The notes beneath the pieces were generated by a model. That model saw only the letters and a program-made list of their open reading frames with translations, made no database searches and was not told where the DNA came from. Positions 46,087 through 58,507 of a stretch of 64,000 nt of DNA are shown piece by piece; position 1 is the first letter of the stretch, and every line of letters begins with the position of its first letter. The translations under genes and the position numbers were made by a program. Source of the DNA: Porodaedalea pini (taxonomy: Eukaryota > Basidiomycota > Agaricomycetes > Hymenochaetales > Hymenochaetaceae); NCBI GenBank assembly GCA_002794775.1, contig NBAY01000001.1, positions 2,170,001 to 2,234,000 on the forward strand. The letters run 5' to 3'.

Positions 46087-49000
46087 ATGGAATTCGACAC
46101 ACATAATGATCACGGTGCGTTTAGTTCGAACGGTTCTCGGCATTCCCGGAGGCGTCTAATCGCAGGTCATGTCGTTCAAGGACGAGACTTTGCTAATGAA
46201 CCATGGACCGATGTTGGAGGAATGCTCTTGCCGAACTCGAATGCGACAGTGGACAGTGAGCGGCGCAGCCTGATGAGTCCGAGTCATCGAGCTGTTCAAA
46301 GAAGATGGACTGAACCGGACGACGTGCAGGGGTCTCGTGCCAGCTTGCTCAGTAAAGCCAGCAGAGCAGACTTCAGTGATGGCGGTCTTTCCAGTGCGTT
46401 GATCCCCTTTATGTTCTTACAGAATAATGTGATTGAAGTTTTGTGGGCGTGTGGCAGCCACAGCGAGTGAGAAGGAGAAGCATGGACCTTTGCCGCAACC
46501 GTCAGTCGCCGTTGGCGAATTCAAGGAATTCATCAAGTGAGTGCTCATTGGATCTGTCTCGTGTCATTATTAAGTACACGCCAGTGCATGCCAGAACGTT
46601 GAGAAATTCGTACGTGCTATTCGCTCTTTTGAGTTCTATAATAAAGATCGACGCTCAGGTTTTGTGCCATGTAGCTCGAGAGCTTTACCCATCAGGTCCA
46701 GAAGCTCGGATCTGCCTTCGGTCTGGTCAAGGCATCGCGCGAGCTCCACGATAATCTATGGACAGTCAGGGAGTATTTCGAAGAGAATGCACAGACCTTA
46801 GGCCTTCTGCTCAACAAAATCAAGGCTACGAAAAGCCCGAAGCAAGCCAAAAAGCGCAAGAAGAGACGTGGTACCGTTTCCGGACGTTCCAGTGGTGGAT
46901 CAAGTATTTCTGAGAATACCACGGACAACTTCATTGGTGCGCTCAACAAGCTGGCCAAATCGGTGAAGAAATTCACTACTGGTGGGTCCTGCTAAAAGCT
47001 ATGAGTGAGTTTAGATCCTTACATTCCGCAGCCATTATGGATTTCGAAGATTACAATGATGAAGAAGGGAACAAGGCTTTACAAGAGTTTGAGATTGAAC
47101 TTAGAGTACGTTTGCTCTGGCGTTCTTGGTCTTTCTTCGCCGCGGCTTATGTCTCATATATAACAGGTTCTTTCCGGTGGCCTTGAGTTCTTCAGTGCGT
47201 TGGATCGTCTTCTCCTGCTGATGAATCTGGATAAAGTCATTGATACTAAATGTGTGTATACCCGTTGGCAGGTGCCGATGGGGAATCGCATGAACTACGA
47301 AGATTCGTCACAGCACGTGCAAGCTCCTTAAAAGTGCATCTGGACAACCTATCCAAGGCCTTGAAGCAGTTTGAAAAAATTGGTACATTGTCTGCCTCTT
47401 TAACGTGGAAGATCTCTTAGACATATTCTAGGAATACCTTGCATAAGCTTTGCGCAGAAGCGCTCATCGAGGATGCTCCTGAATGCTGCAACAGTGGCAA
47501 CATTCTTTGCCGGCGTAGCAGGTGAGAAATGATGACTGATACTCCTTACAGAAGTCTAATAAGTGTCTGGGTAGCTACAACGCTTCAGTATTCAGTCGAA
47601 TTAACTACGAGAAAGCGTGAGGTCGCGATAAATACGCTCTGGTTTAGCTCTCTCGTCCTGAGTATCGGTGCAGCTATAACTGGCATGTTAGCTATGACGT
47701 GGAGACTGGCAGTATTGTCCGTATCAAAAGTTTGATTTCAACCTATAATTGACAAACTAAAACTTGTTTCTTTGCTTCGTTTCTCTAGTTCAAGCCCCAA
47801 ACGTCAGTTACCCTGGTACATCCGGTTTTGGATCAGATCTGGGTACATGGCACTGCTCATTGCTTCCGTCATCGCTTTCAACGCCGGGCTAGTGATTTTT
47901 GTTTTCGACACTATGGTAAGGGAATTAGACAACCAGTAATCGACAAGCACTCATCGCAATTTCGTTCGAAGCCCGCGGTATCATTCTGGATCGTCACTGC
48001 TTTCACAGTATTTTGCGTTCTGGGTCTTACAGCAGTGTCGGTATTGTTCGTCAAAGAGCGTTATTCCTTCGCGCAAGTTCGTAACGAGATACGAAAAGAG
48101 CTAAACCCGGTAAACTGGCAGCGCATCTACGAACATGCGGACGAAGGCTGGTGGTATTGGCTCCAATTTCACTTCTTCGATCAGCTCCGGGGGAAGAGGC
48201 GGATGTTCATTAAGCAGTACTCCACCGATATAGGGCCAGCGCATCACGACAAAAAGCCTTTTGCCCAGCATATCAAAAATATTCTGCGCACCATTAGCTG
48301 TCTTTCCTGGAAGGCAAATAGATTGCGGCGACAAGCCACTGAAGATTCTGAGGCGGCTATTGAAGGCAACATCGGCGAACTCAAGCGGCCGCAACCGTGG
48401 AAGAAGGGCTCGAAGAAGCCCGCTTCTGTTCCTCGTCGAGGTGGTCATGGTCGCATACAGGGTGACACAATGCGACATCAACTATCTCAGCAAAGCACAA
48501 TGGATGACCCGACTTTTACGCTTCGGTACAACTCGTATGTGAAGCAGCTCGGACTAGGCCTATCTGCGCCAGTAGATACGCGTGCAGTGCACTTGCAATT
48601 CTCGCCGGACGGCCATTGGCTGGTGGTGTGCTATAAATATGAGTGTTGTGTTTTTGACGTCGAGGTTCGTCACTTTATTATTGAACCTTCACTTCGATTT
48701 AATCAATGTTTCATATGAACAGAACTCCTTTGAGTATCACACAACTCTCCGACACGTGCAGAAGAAGGCAAAGCAAGTCGAGTGGTCTTCGAGCGGCAAA
48801 CGCCTGATCACTCGGACAAGTGATTTTGTCAAGGTCTGGGCTGTTGATGAGCAAGGTGTACGTTATAAACTCAATTCTGATAAACATGCTCCTTAACTTT
48901 GTATACTCAGACATTCACGACGAACAAAGCGATTCGCTCAGACGATGTCGAGGAAATCACTGACATACAATGGTTGAATGATGAGGGTTGGTACTGACAA

Positions 49001-50599
49001 CTGAAACCTCTTGTCTTCGATATGCTAAGACAGGATTTGTTGCAGAGTTCCTGGCCATTACGGATGATTTGACCTTTTTCCGCGTAGTAAGTATGTTGAA
49101 TGTACCAGGCAGCACACTTTCTCATGTGAACTCTCGCTTCTCTAGAACGTGACTGATCGTGTGCCGGTAAAGACCCGGTACGACCCCGAACCGGGAAACT
49201 CTTTGCTGGAAATATACTACTTGTATACCTTGCCCGACTCCGACCTCGTCATGATAGTCGGTGCGCGCAAAATCGAAGGACTTCAAGAAGATAAAGCTAT
49301 AGATTGCATTATCGGTGCGTCGGTGTCCTCTTTGCTGAAAGCTTCCGTACTGAGTGACTGCTCTATGACCAGTTTATGAAATGAAAACAAATGATGCTGA
49401 TATACACAGTCATGCTTCACACGAAACATCGGGAACGTGGAGGGATTATAATTGGGGACGTGGGTGTATAAGGCGGTAAGTAAATTCATCTGGCGCAGGT
49501 AGGTGTCAGAACCCTGACAAAATATTGCCAGGCGCATTCCTCTTCTGCATGAGTTGGAGAGCTTGTCCTTTGGGCCGTATGTAGATCCTGAAGCGACCCG
49601 CCGTCGGATGGTGATCAGCTACTCAGACAAGGTTTGTCTTTATTCAGAGATTGAAGGTAGATACTGACTGGATGTCGTCCGTCTATTTAAGCCACCGGAA
49701 ATGTGGACGGTTACTGTTACTAATGAATGGATCCGTCTCACTTTAGAAATAGAACTTGTAAAGAAAATGGAACCGGACGAAAAGCAGGACGACGAGGCGG
49801 AGTGGGGAGAGGCGTTCCTGATAGGTCCGTCTCAGAGCGTCGTCGCATGTGCAGAAGATGGTCAGCCGAAAATTTCCTGTTCGTAGAAGAATGACTAATT
49901 CAAAATTTGCTTGTCAGGGATGATGTATTTCTGGGATCTCGAGCAGTCTTCACGAGATCAATTCCATCGGCTTAAAATCGTTACCGAGGACGAGGAAGTG
50001 GAGGAGCTACCGCTTGTCTCATGGATTGGACCTCGCGCAGGAGAAAGGTTGCCGTTGATGGCGACCGCTGGGAAAGGTTTCTCGTTGAAGATCTGGGCAC
50101 CAATGAGGAATGCAACGATAGACGACGATGCTGATGGTCAGGGAGCGGCTCATGGTGGTCAGACTCAAGCAGTGCGGACGGGTTCGAATGGTCACCAACT
50201 GCTACCATCAGACGTCAGTCTTACCTTCATATTATCCGTTGTACGTCACTTACCTACTTCTGCGATGTGCTGCATTTTATTCAGGACTCGGGAATGAGAC
50301 AAGTGAACTTGCCACGAAATGCGAACGTCTACACGCCTCCATATCCTTCGGTGTTACCGCCCAGGTCGGACGTTTATGGTCTCCCGTATGCTACGACGGC
50401 ATCCCCTGAGCAAGCCAGCAACATCAATCTATTCCCGATAGCCCATGCCCAGGCCGATGTTCCGAGCGCAGATGATGATGCAGACTACTTCGATGGCACG
50501 CACCTGGCAGTCGATAGTCAGTACTGTACGTCGCCCGAACCGTCTTTCAAGGATGACGATGTTGCTATTCAACAAGAAACCGTCGATCCAAACGAATGA
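46087..50599 (+). CDS. Large membrane protein with C-terminal WD40-like beta-propeller
   Basis: About 18 exons appear to form one gene. The N-terminal ~100 residues are hydrophilic. A coiled-coil region follows (NVEKFLESFTHQVQKLGSAF; LNKIKATKSPKQAKKRKK). Four hydrophobic segments come next: LNAATVATFFAGVAATTL, FSSLVLSIGAAITGMLAM, YMALLIASVIAFNAGLVIFV and FWIVTAFTVFCVLGLTAVSV, about 47470-48060. After a basic linker come propeller blades (HLQFSPDGHWLVVCYKYECCVFDVE; QVEWSSSGKRLITRTSDFVKVW; FLAITDDLTFFRV; MYFWDLEQSS; KGFSLKIWAP). The C-terminal tail is acidic. The topology suggests a membrane-anchored scaffold with a cytosolic propeller. Around 49440-49540 the obvious splice choices disagree by one phase, so that junction is uncertain. 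Whether one or two genes are present was not proven. Confidence 0.65.
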
Positions 50600-51118
50600 A
50601 AAAGAAAAGCGTAGGGTTTACTAGCGATGCCTTGACTCGGACTAATTTATTATGATCGTGATATAAAGGTGTCAATTTAGTGACTTATGTCTGACATTTA
50701 TCGTCTCTGGGGCCTTTTATTTTTTTATATTGTATTATATTATTGGATGGATGGATCAAATTAAACGGAACATCTGTGTTTATATTTCCTGTACGTTTCA
50801 CTTGCGGTTTAATTTAATGCAGAAAGGCTCTCTCGCACGGACCCACGGTTGCCGTATGGAAGGACAGCTCAAGCTGAATTCACTTTCAATAATATTCACC
50901 GACTTCCAAGCAACTAAGTTACGGGTGGCTAAATTGGATGTGTGCGCCACGAAAGGGATATTAATATCGAATAGCCACCGCAGCTACGACGAAGGTTCGC
51001 CACGTGATTTTGTCTTTAGGCACTTTGACAGATCGACGCGTGATCGACAGCAGCGCCCAGGAATTTGCAGTCGAGTCAGGCTCAGCTTTATCCACAGCTG
51101 ACGTTGATCTTGACGTCC
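50600..51118. promoter_or_regulatory. Intergenic region with MATE gene 1 promoter
   Basis: No gene seen. The last ~120 bp (CACGTGATTTTG ... GATCGACGCGTGATCG, to the ATG) recur upstream of MATE gene 2 at about 55700-55821, so the duplication included promoter and 5' UTR. Confidence 0.55.
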
Positions 51119-53019
51119 ATGTCGTCGACGTATGCCCACTATTCGGCATCTGCTTCATCGCTGCCAACGGACTATGGCTTGCTCTCTCGTTACGCCGCCG
51201 CTCGCTCCGTACAGCCCAACGACGACTTTGGAGACGACGAGGTCGACGAAATCGAAGAAATAACCGACGCAGAACACCGCAGCTCCCATTCCCCGAGTCG
51301 TAGACGGAACGAACCAGCTGGCCTGCACCGCCCAGTGAAGCCGACTATGGCGTCCCTTCCAGCGCCATTCGATTCATCTGAAAACACACCACTCCTTGGG
51401 CCTAACCCGCCAGTACCGCGCATCATCGAGGAAGGTGATGTGGTGGCCGAGAGAAAGGCAGAGCCTGGAGCGGTAGCCATCTATTGGGAAGAGAGCAAAA
51501 CTCTTATGAAATATACCATGCCTGTTTACGGCACACAACTGCTTGAGTACTCGCTCGTTATTGCCTCTGTCGTCTCCATAGGCCACCTGTCTACGGCAGC
51601 TCTCGCCGCATCAACGCTGGGATCCATGACTGCGTCTGTCACAGGATACAGTATATTGCAAGGCTTTGCTAGCACACTTGATACTGTCCTTCCTTCGGCT
51701 TGGACCTCCGACCAACCACAGCTCGTTGGTCTATGGGCGCAGCGTATGACTTTCATCATGGCCGTCACTCTCATTCCCATAGCATTAATCTGGGTTAACG
51801 CTGAAGCTCTTCTCCTGCTCCTACGCCAGGATCCAGAGGTCGCAAGCCTGGCAGCTCTTTATTTGCGATGGGCACTTCTTGGCCTTCCTGCCTATACATT
51901 CAATCAGGTTTCACGACGTTACTTTCAATCACAGGGTCTTTTCGCTGTTCCGACACGTGTTATCCTCGGTGTCGCACCAATAAATGTTCTTCTCAACTAC
52001 CTACTCGTATGGGGACCTGAGTCGATTCGCCTCGGATTCATTGGCGCACCGATTGCGAGCTCGATTTCTTTCAACCTCATTGCACTCTTTTCGCTTGCGT
52101 ATGGCGTTTTCTGGGTACCTCGGACAGCATGGTACCCTCTTTCACGTCGTGCGTTTACCAGCCTCGGTATTCTCGTACAACTCGGCATTGCCGGAGTCGG
52201 CCAGACCGCGTCTGAATGGTGGTCTTGGGAGCTTGTCGGCCGTAAGTGCAATACTTATCTTCTTGATTAGCTCTTAAGTCCCACAATTTGTTTTCTTGCA
52301 GTCGCTGCGAGCCAGCTTGGACCGGTTGCACTTGCTACTCAATCCGTTCTCCTGGTTTCTGCATCAACAACGTATCAAGCGCCCTTTTCCCTCAGTATAG
52401 CTGCCTCAGTGCGAATCGGTAATCTGCTCGGTGAGAAGAATGCATACCGGGCAGGGGTCGCCGCCAAAATGTCTTTCCTCCTGGCCCTCGTGATCGCAGG
52501 AGTGAACAGGTGTGTCAACCAGATGCCCATCATATCTGATGTCCATCATATCTGATGTCGTCCTGACCTCTCATCTACGCGCGCAGCGCAATTTTCCTCG
52601 CCTTCCGCTCGTCCTGGGGCCATCTCTTCAACGACGACCCCGAAGTCGTCACACTCGTCGCTTCGATCCTGCCGATTGTCGCGCTCTTTCAGGTCGTCGA
52701 CGGTTTGAGCGCCTGCACCTCAGGCGTGCTCCGGGCACGCGGGAAGCAGGCGACCGGCGCACTGCTCAACCTGTCCGCGTACTACGTGCTCGGCATCCCT
52801 TTCGGGCTGTGGCTCACGTTCTCCCGCGGCATGGAGCTGATGGGTCTATGGTTCGGTCTGACGGTCGCGCTGGTGTACTGCTCGACGGTGGGTCTGTGGC
52901 TGTGTTTGAGGACGGATTGGGAGAGGGAGGTGAAGAAGGTAGAGATGCGGATGGAGAAGGAGCGCGCAGAGGGTGAACGGCTTCGTGTGTTAGCAGGGGG
53001 TGGGAACGTAGAGAATTGA
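51119..53019 (+). CDS. MATE family efflux transporter, tandem copy 1
   Basis: Three exons join in phase: 51119-52241, 52302-52509 and 52587-53019, for 587 aa. A ~140-residue hydrophilic N tail (acidic, with [13 protein letters not shown]) precedes twelve predicted membrane helices. Family features include [20 protein letters not shown] (helix 1), [20 protein letters not shown] (the conserved MatE segment), [12 protein letters not shown] and [10 protein letters not shown]. Relatives are proton- or sodium-coupled drug and metabolite antiporters of the plasma membrane or vacuole. The start at [14 protein letters not shown] is shared with copy 2. The paralog follows on the same strand 2.8 kb downstream. 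Confidence 0.92.
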
Positions 53020-53414
53020 TCGAGTGAGTTCGACGCTGGTATATACTTGACCGCTTGATAATCCGTTATATCCTTTCGCTGATGCCTTATGCAGATGAAG
53101 GACCTTAATTAAGCCCATGGGTAAAGTTCCAGTTCTCTTCTTCTTTCTCTCCGTCGAGCCAGGATAAAATATATTGCGGAAGGTGGGGTTCATTTCTTGA
53201 TATAAACCTAATGGACATATACAAGACCGTTCTATTAGATTTCATCTTGGACTTATATTTGTGTAACTTATTCACTCAAGAATTGGAGCTATGAGACGCA
53301 ACTCACGACACTGCACTATAGCGGTATATATAGCGGTCGGAATGCACTGCTACATATACTTAAAGGATGGTCAAGGATCAAATAAAAACAAGGGGAAAGG
53401 CCGAGGAAAGGTTA
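53020..53414. other. 3' flank of MATE gene 1, duplicated at 57700-57880
   Basis: The first ~170 bp (GATGAAGGACCTTAATTAAG, then GCCAGGATAAAA) resemble the sequence after MATE gene 2, so the duplicated unit includes the 3' UTR. No gene. Confidence 0.5.
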
Positions 53415-53416
53415 TA

Positions 53417-54587
53417 CTATAATGCGACCCCTCTTTACACTTTTTGTCTACAGCTTCAACACAACACTTTTTCATCCCCCAAAAAATTAAGTGTGTCTAC
53501 TTGTATTTTATGTATCCTTGCTTTAGAAAAAATTTTAGAGGTTTTTTTGAGAGGTATAGAGATGTGTGATGCGTTGGGTCCCTCTTTACACTTTTCGTCA
53601 CACGACGTCATGGGGCAGAGGCCTGCGGGATCGTCGTGTTTCCCAGGATGCACTACAGGTGGATTTTAAAAGTTACAGGACACCCTGAAAAGGAAACTCT
53701 TTCTTGACCACAAAAATCCTTTGCTTTGACTTCATAGAAAATTCAAGGATGGCAAGAAGATAAGAGTACTAGTCATCATCTTTGTACAAGAAAATATCTG
53801 TGTTCCGTGTTTATGCAAGGGTGGATGGTAGGTCCCAAGGAAAAATAGCAATTGTGATATAGAATCATATTGAGTGAGATCTAACTGGAAATCAACATCA
53901 AGTGAAAATTGAGTGTAGGATGTTTTCATATTGTGATATTGAATGGTCAGCAAAAGTACAATTTTTAAGGCTGTGAAGAGGCTTGATTTCACTTGTTTCT
54001 ACTCAATTTTCAAATTACAAACATTGAGTGATTTCAAGTGGTATTAGATTTCACAACATAAAAACATCCAGCATTCAATTTCATTCAATGCTCATTTGAT
54101 GGTGAGATTTTACTCAACCCAACTTGATGTCACAATTGCTAATTGTTACTGGGGTAGGTAGTGACAATGTGTATGGGTTTGCTCAGGCAGATGTGAACCA
54201 GCTTCCATTTTCAGGTGTCCTGTAACTTGTAAAATCCACCTGTATGAAGCTTTTATCTCTCTTTATCACTTCTGGGATTCTTTCCTCTCCTGTAATTCAC
54301 AATCAGGATATACTGGGAAAAAAAATCAGGTATGCTCATATGTGAGTATAAAACACATTGCTGCCCAAGAAATTATAAAAAATGACATATATATGCTTTT
54401 TGGGAACAGTTTAGCTCAAAAGCATGTGAATGAACAATTTTAATCTATATATGTGCATATTTTTTCACTACAGAAGCATCTATGCTATATTATTGTGGTC
54501 TGACTATCAGTACATCTTCAGAAAAAAATTTGAGGCAAGGTGAAATATGGCTGAATTGGACAAGTGTAAGGAGGGGTCCCATTACAG
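53417..54587. mobile_element. TA-flanked miniature element containing a nested element
   Basis: The ends are imperfect ~26-bp inverted repeats: CTATAATGCGACCCCTC on the left and, read from the right, CTGTAATGGGACCCCTC. They are flanked by TA (53415-53416 and 54588-54589). About 580 bp remain after removing the nested element 53656-54242. No coding capacity is seen. Confidence 0.65.
53656..54242. mobile_element. TA-flanked MITE nested in the 53417-54587 element
   Basis: 587 bp with ~35-bp inverted ends starting CAGGTGGATTTT and including GTTACAGGACACC, flanked by TA (53654-53655 and 54243-54244). The interior is AT-rich with no open frame. Confidence 0.8.
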
Positions 54588-54693
54588 TATGCTTTGCGAC
54601 GTCGGCTGCTGGATTCGGTGTGGTCGCCGATTGGCTGGCGTTTCGTGATGGAATCACGGAACCATATCTGTGACTGATCTTCTGCTCTCATTA

Positions 54694-55531
54694 CAGCCAT
54701 TTTCATAAGTCCTGCGACACGTGCATGTCACGTGAAGTGAGCCGCGTCAGAGCAAAATGTCAAAAAATTAGAATGAATGCCTATTTTCTCTGTGAATTCT
54801 GCACAGTACCCACTCATTAAGTACTCAAAAAAAAGCATGGTTCTCAGGAGCAGAAATATGTAAAATATGGAGCAATACATTGACTGTGTAGGTGGGTGGA
54901 GATCAAACAAGTGCAGCTGGTCTGTTCTCTCACACATTTCCACTGAGATTCAAAAATTATGGCTCCCTACATCTATCTATAAAATTCTTTCTGTGACTGT
55001 AAATTAAGTATATGACTATACAACATCTCCTGCAAGTTTGAAGCCAATCCATTTAGTATTCATGGTGCAGCAGCAAGATTTGTGTTCCACTTCAAGCTCT
55101 TTCCACCCTCCTTTTCTCACAACAGTCTTGCAGAGTAGAACACAAATCTTGCTGCTGCACCACAAATACTGAATGGATTGCTTCAAACTTTCAGGAGATG
55201 TTGTATAGTCATATACTTAATTTACAGATACAGGAAAGAATTTTATAGGTAGACATAGGGAACCATAATTTTTGGATCTTAGTGGAAATGTATGAGAGAA
55301 CAGACCAGCTGCACTTGTTTGATCTCCACCCACCTACACAGCCAATTTATTGCTCCTATTTTACATATTTCTTCTCCTGAGAACCATGCCTTTTTTTTGA
55401 GTACTTAATGAGCAGGTACTGTGCAGAATTCACAGAGAAAATAGCATTCATTCTAATTTTTCGACACTTTGGCTCTGACACGGCTCATTTCACGTGATAT
55501 GCACGTGTCGCAGGACTTATGAAAATGGCTG
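54694..55531. mobile_element. Foldback MITE derived from the ends of the giant Tc1 element
   Basis: 838 bp flanked by TA (54692-54693 and 55532-55533). Each half is about 415 bp and corresponds to 2953-3400 of the giant element, in opposite orientation, meeting near 55135. The TIR CAGCCATTTTCATAAGTC is identical. There is no transposase, so it depends on the enzyme encoded in the giant element's arms or a relative. Confidence 0.88.
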
Positions 55532-55821
55532 TAATATTGGATTTTAATTCTACCCGCACATTCTTATATGCTGCAAATTTTATAATAGAATTAAATAATG
55601 AATTAAAAATGGACCATGATATTATAACAAGAAATTCGAAAATTTGTACCAGGATGAATCGAAGACTGTGCTCTAAGTGTCCGAAGGGATGGAGATTTAC
55701 ACGTGATTTTGACTTCAGCTCTTTGCTCCGATAGATCGACGCGTGATCGGCTGCCGCGCCCAAGAATTTTCAGTCGAGTCAAGCTTAGCTTTATCCATAG
55801 TTGACGTTGATCTTGACCCCC

Positions 55822-57699
55822 ATGTCGTCGACGTATGCCCACTATTCGGCATCTGCTTCATCGCTGCCAACGGACTATGGCTTACTCTCTCGCTACGCCG
55901 CCGCTCGCTCGGTACAGCCCAGCAGCGACTTTGAAGACGACGAGCTCAGCGAAATCGAAGAAATGAGCGATGCAGAACACCATAGCTCCCATTCCCCGAG
56001 ACGTCGACGGAATCTTTCAGCCGGCCTGCACCGCCCAGTGAAGCCGACTATGGCGTCCCTTCCAGCGCCATTCGATTCATCTGAAAACACACCACTCCTT
56101 GGGCCTAACCCGCCAATACCGCGCATCATCGAGGAGTGCGATGTGGCGGCTGATGGAGAGGAAGAGCCTGGCACGATAGCCATCTATTGGGAAGAGAGCA
56201 AAATTCTGATGAAGTATGCCATGCCTGTGTGGTGCACACAACTGCTCGAGCACTCGCTCGTTATTGCTTCTGTCGTCTCCATAGGCCACCTGTCTACGGC
56301 AGCTCTCGCCGCATCAACGCTGGGATCCATGACTGCGTCTGTCACAGGATACAGTATATTGCAAGGCTTTGCTAGCACACTTGATACTGTCCTTCCTTCG
56401 GCTTGGACCTCCGACCAACCACAGCTCGTTGGTCTATGGGCGCAGCGTATGACTTTCATCATGGCCGTCACTCTCATTCCCATAGCATTAATCTGGGTTA
56501 ACGCTGAAGCTCTTCTCCTGCTCCTACGCCAGGATCCAGAGGTCGCAAGCCTGGCAGCTCTTTATTTGCGATGGGCACTTCTTGGCCTTCCTGCCTATAC
56601 ATTCAATCAGGTTTCACGACGTTACTTTCAATCACAGGGTCTTTTCGCTGTTCCGACACGTGTTATCCTCGGTGTCGCACCAATAAATGTTCTTCTCAAC
56701 TACTTACTCGTATGGGGACCTGAGTCAATTCGCCTCGGATTCATTGGCGCACCGATTGCGAGCTCGATTTCTTTCAACCTCATTGCACTCTTTTCGCTTG
56801 CGTATGGCGTTTTCTGGGTACCTCGGACAGCATGGTACCCTCTTTCACGTCGTGCGTTTACTAGCCTTGGTATTCTTGTTCAACTCGGCATTGCCGGAGT
56901 TGGCCAGATCGCATCTGAATGGTGGTCTTGGGAGCTTGTCGGCCGTAAGAGCAACACTTATCTTCTTGATTAGCTAAGTCCCAACAAACTTTTTCTTGCA
57001 GTCGCTGCAAGCCAGCTTGGACCGATTGCACTTGCTACCCAATCCGTTCTTCTTGTCTCTGCATCAACAACGTTTCAGGCACCTTCTGCTCTCAGTATAG
57101 CTGGCTCAGTGCGAATCGGTAACCTGCTCGGTGAGAAGAATGCATACCGGGCAGGGGTCACCACCAAAATGTCTTTCCTCGTTGCTCTCGTGATCGCAGG
57201 AGTGAACAGGTGTGTCAACCAGATGCTCACACCATATCTGATATCATCCTGACCTATCATTGACGTCTCCAGCACGATTTTCCTCGTCTTCCGCTCGTCC
57301 TGGGGCCATCTCTTCAACGACGACCCTGAAGTTGTCTCACTCGTTGCTTCGATCCTGCCGATCGTCGCGCTCTTCCAGGTCGTCGACGGGTTGAACGCCT
57401 GCACCTCAGGCATGCTCCGCGCGCGCGGCAAGCAGGCCACTGGCGCGCTGCTCAATCTCTCCGCGTATTACGTGTTGGGAATCCCCTTCGGACTATGGCT
57501 TACGTTCTCTCGCGGGATGGAACTTTTCGGCTTGTGGATCGGCCTGACGGTCGCGCTGGTGTACTGCTCGACGGTGGGTCTGTGGCTGTGTTTGAGGACG
57601 GATTGGGAGAGGGAGGTGAAGAAGGTAGAAATGCGGTTGGAGAAAGAGCGCGTGGAGGGCGAGTGGCTCCGTGCGTCAGCATTTGTGGAGGGAGCATAG
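55822..57699 (+). CDS. MATE family efflux transporter, tandem copy 2
   Basis: Three exons join in phase: 55822-56944, 57002-57209 and 57273-57699, for 585 aa, with the same exon plan as copy 1. The N tail differs at many residues ([16 protein letters not shown] against [16 protein letters not shown]). Helix 1 reads [20 protein letters not shown]. The central part of exon 1 is almost identical in DNA to copy 1, while both flanks have diverged. Exon 2 has a changed stretch ([20 protein letters not shown]). The frame is open throughout, so it is probably functional. Confidence 0.92.
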
Positions 57700-58507
57700 A
57701 GGGCTGGTTGGGTGAGTTCGACGTTGTCTGCTTGATAATCCATTCGCTGATACCTTGTGCAGATGAAGGACCTTGATTAAGCCCATGGATAGAATTTCAG
57801 TTCTCTTTTTCTTCGTCGGGCCAGGATAAAATCATATTAATATTGCGGAAGGTGGACTTCATCGCATGTTCTAACCCTATTGTGACCATTGACGTCTAAA
57901 AGCTCTTCTTTTCCGGTTCAATTAGATTTCATTTTGGACTCATATTTATGTAATTTATGCACTCACGACTTGGAGCAATATTAATATTAACGAGATGCAA
58001 CTTACGATACTAAGCACCGATGTTGGCTGTCTCGTGCGCCAGCAAGCTTGAATGAGAAGTAGAATTTATTCCATGAGGCAAGCTTACGCAGGAGCTCATG
58101 AAATAGAACCTTCAGGAGCATTTGTGTAACTACAAGTCGAAAGCCCCTCGGCGCCACCAGGGCTGCGCTCGCGACGTGCCCCTGGGTTGCCTACCTGAGA
58201 ATTTGCTTTTTTCGAATTTGCAGGTAAGCATCGCAAAAGGCAGCATCAGTGGCCTTTTAATATAAAACAAGATGAAAGATGTCCTCTGCGAGAGCAAAAA
58301 TCGGTGCATGTTGTCGGCCTACGCGCCCGCTTTGATCATGTATGTATCTTTCTTATAATGAAGCATAGCGTATCAACGTACAGATAAAGAATCAGCACTG
58401 CGAGCCTTATAATTTCAGTTGTCCACATTCAGCTCCCTTTAAATTGATGACTACCAGAGATGAGAAAAAAAAGAAGTGGTCAAGAAAATGGGGAGGAAAC
58501 AAACAGC
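57700..58507. other. Convergent intergenic region
   Basis: Holds the 3' ends of MATE gene 2 and of the cytidylyltransferase gene on the opposite strand. No other gene seen. Confidence 0.5.

Noticed and set aside
49440..49540. Frameshift mutation in the WD40-type gene
   Set aside because: The phase conflict can be removed by an alternative donor (GTCGGT at about 49319), so damage is not proven.
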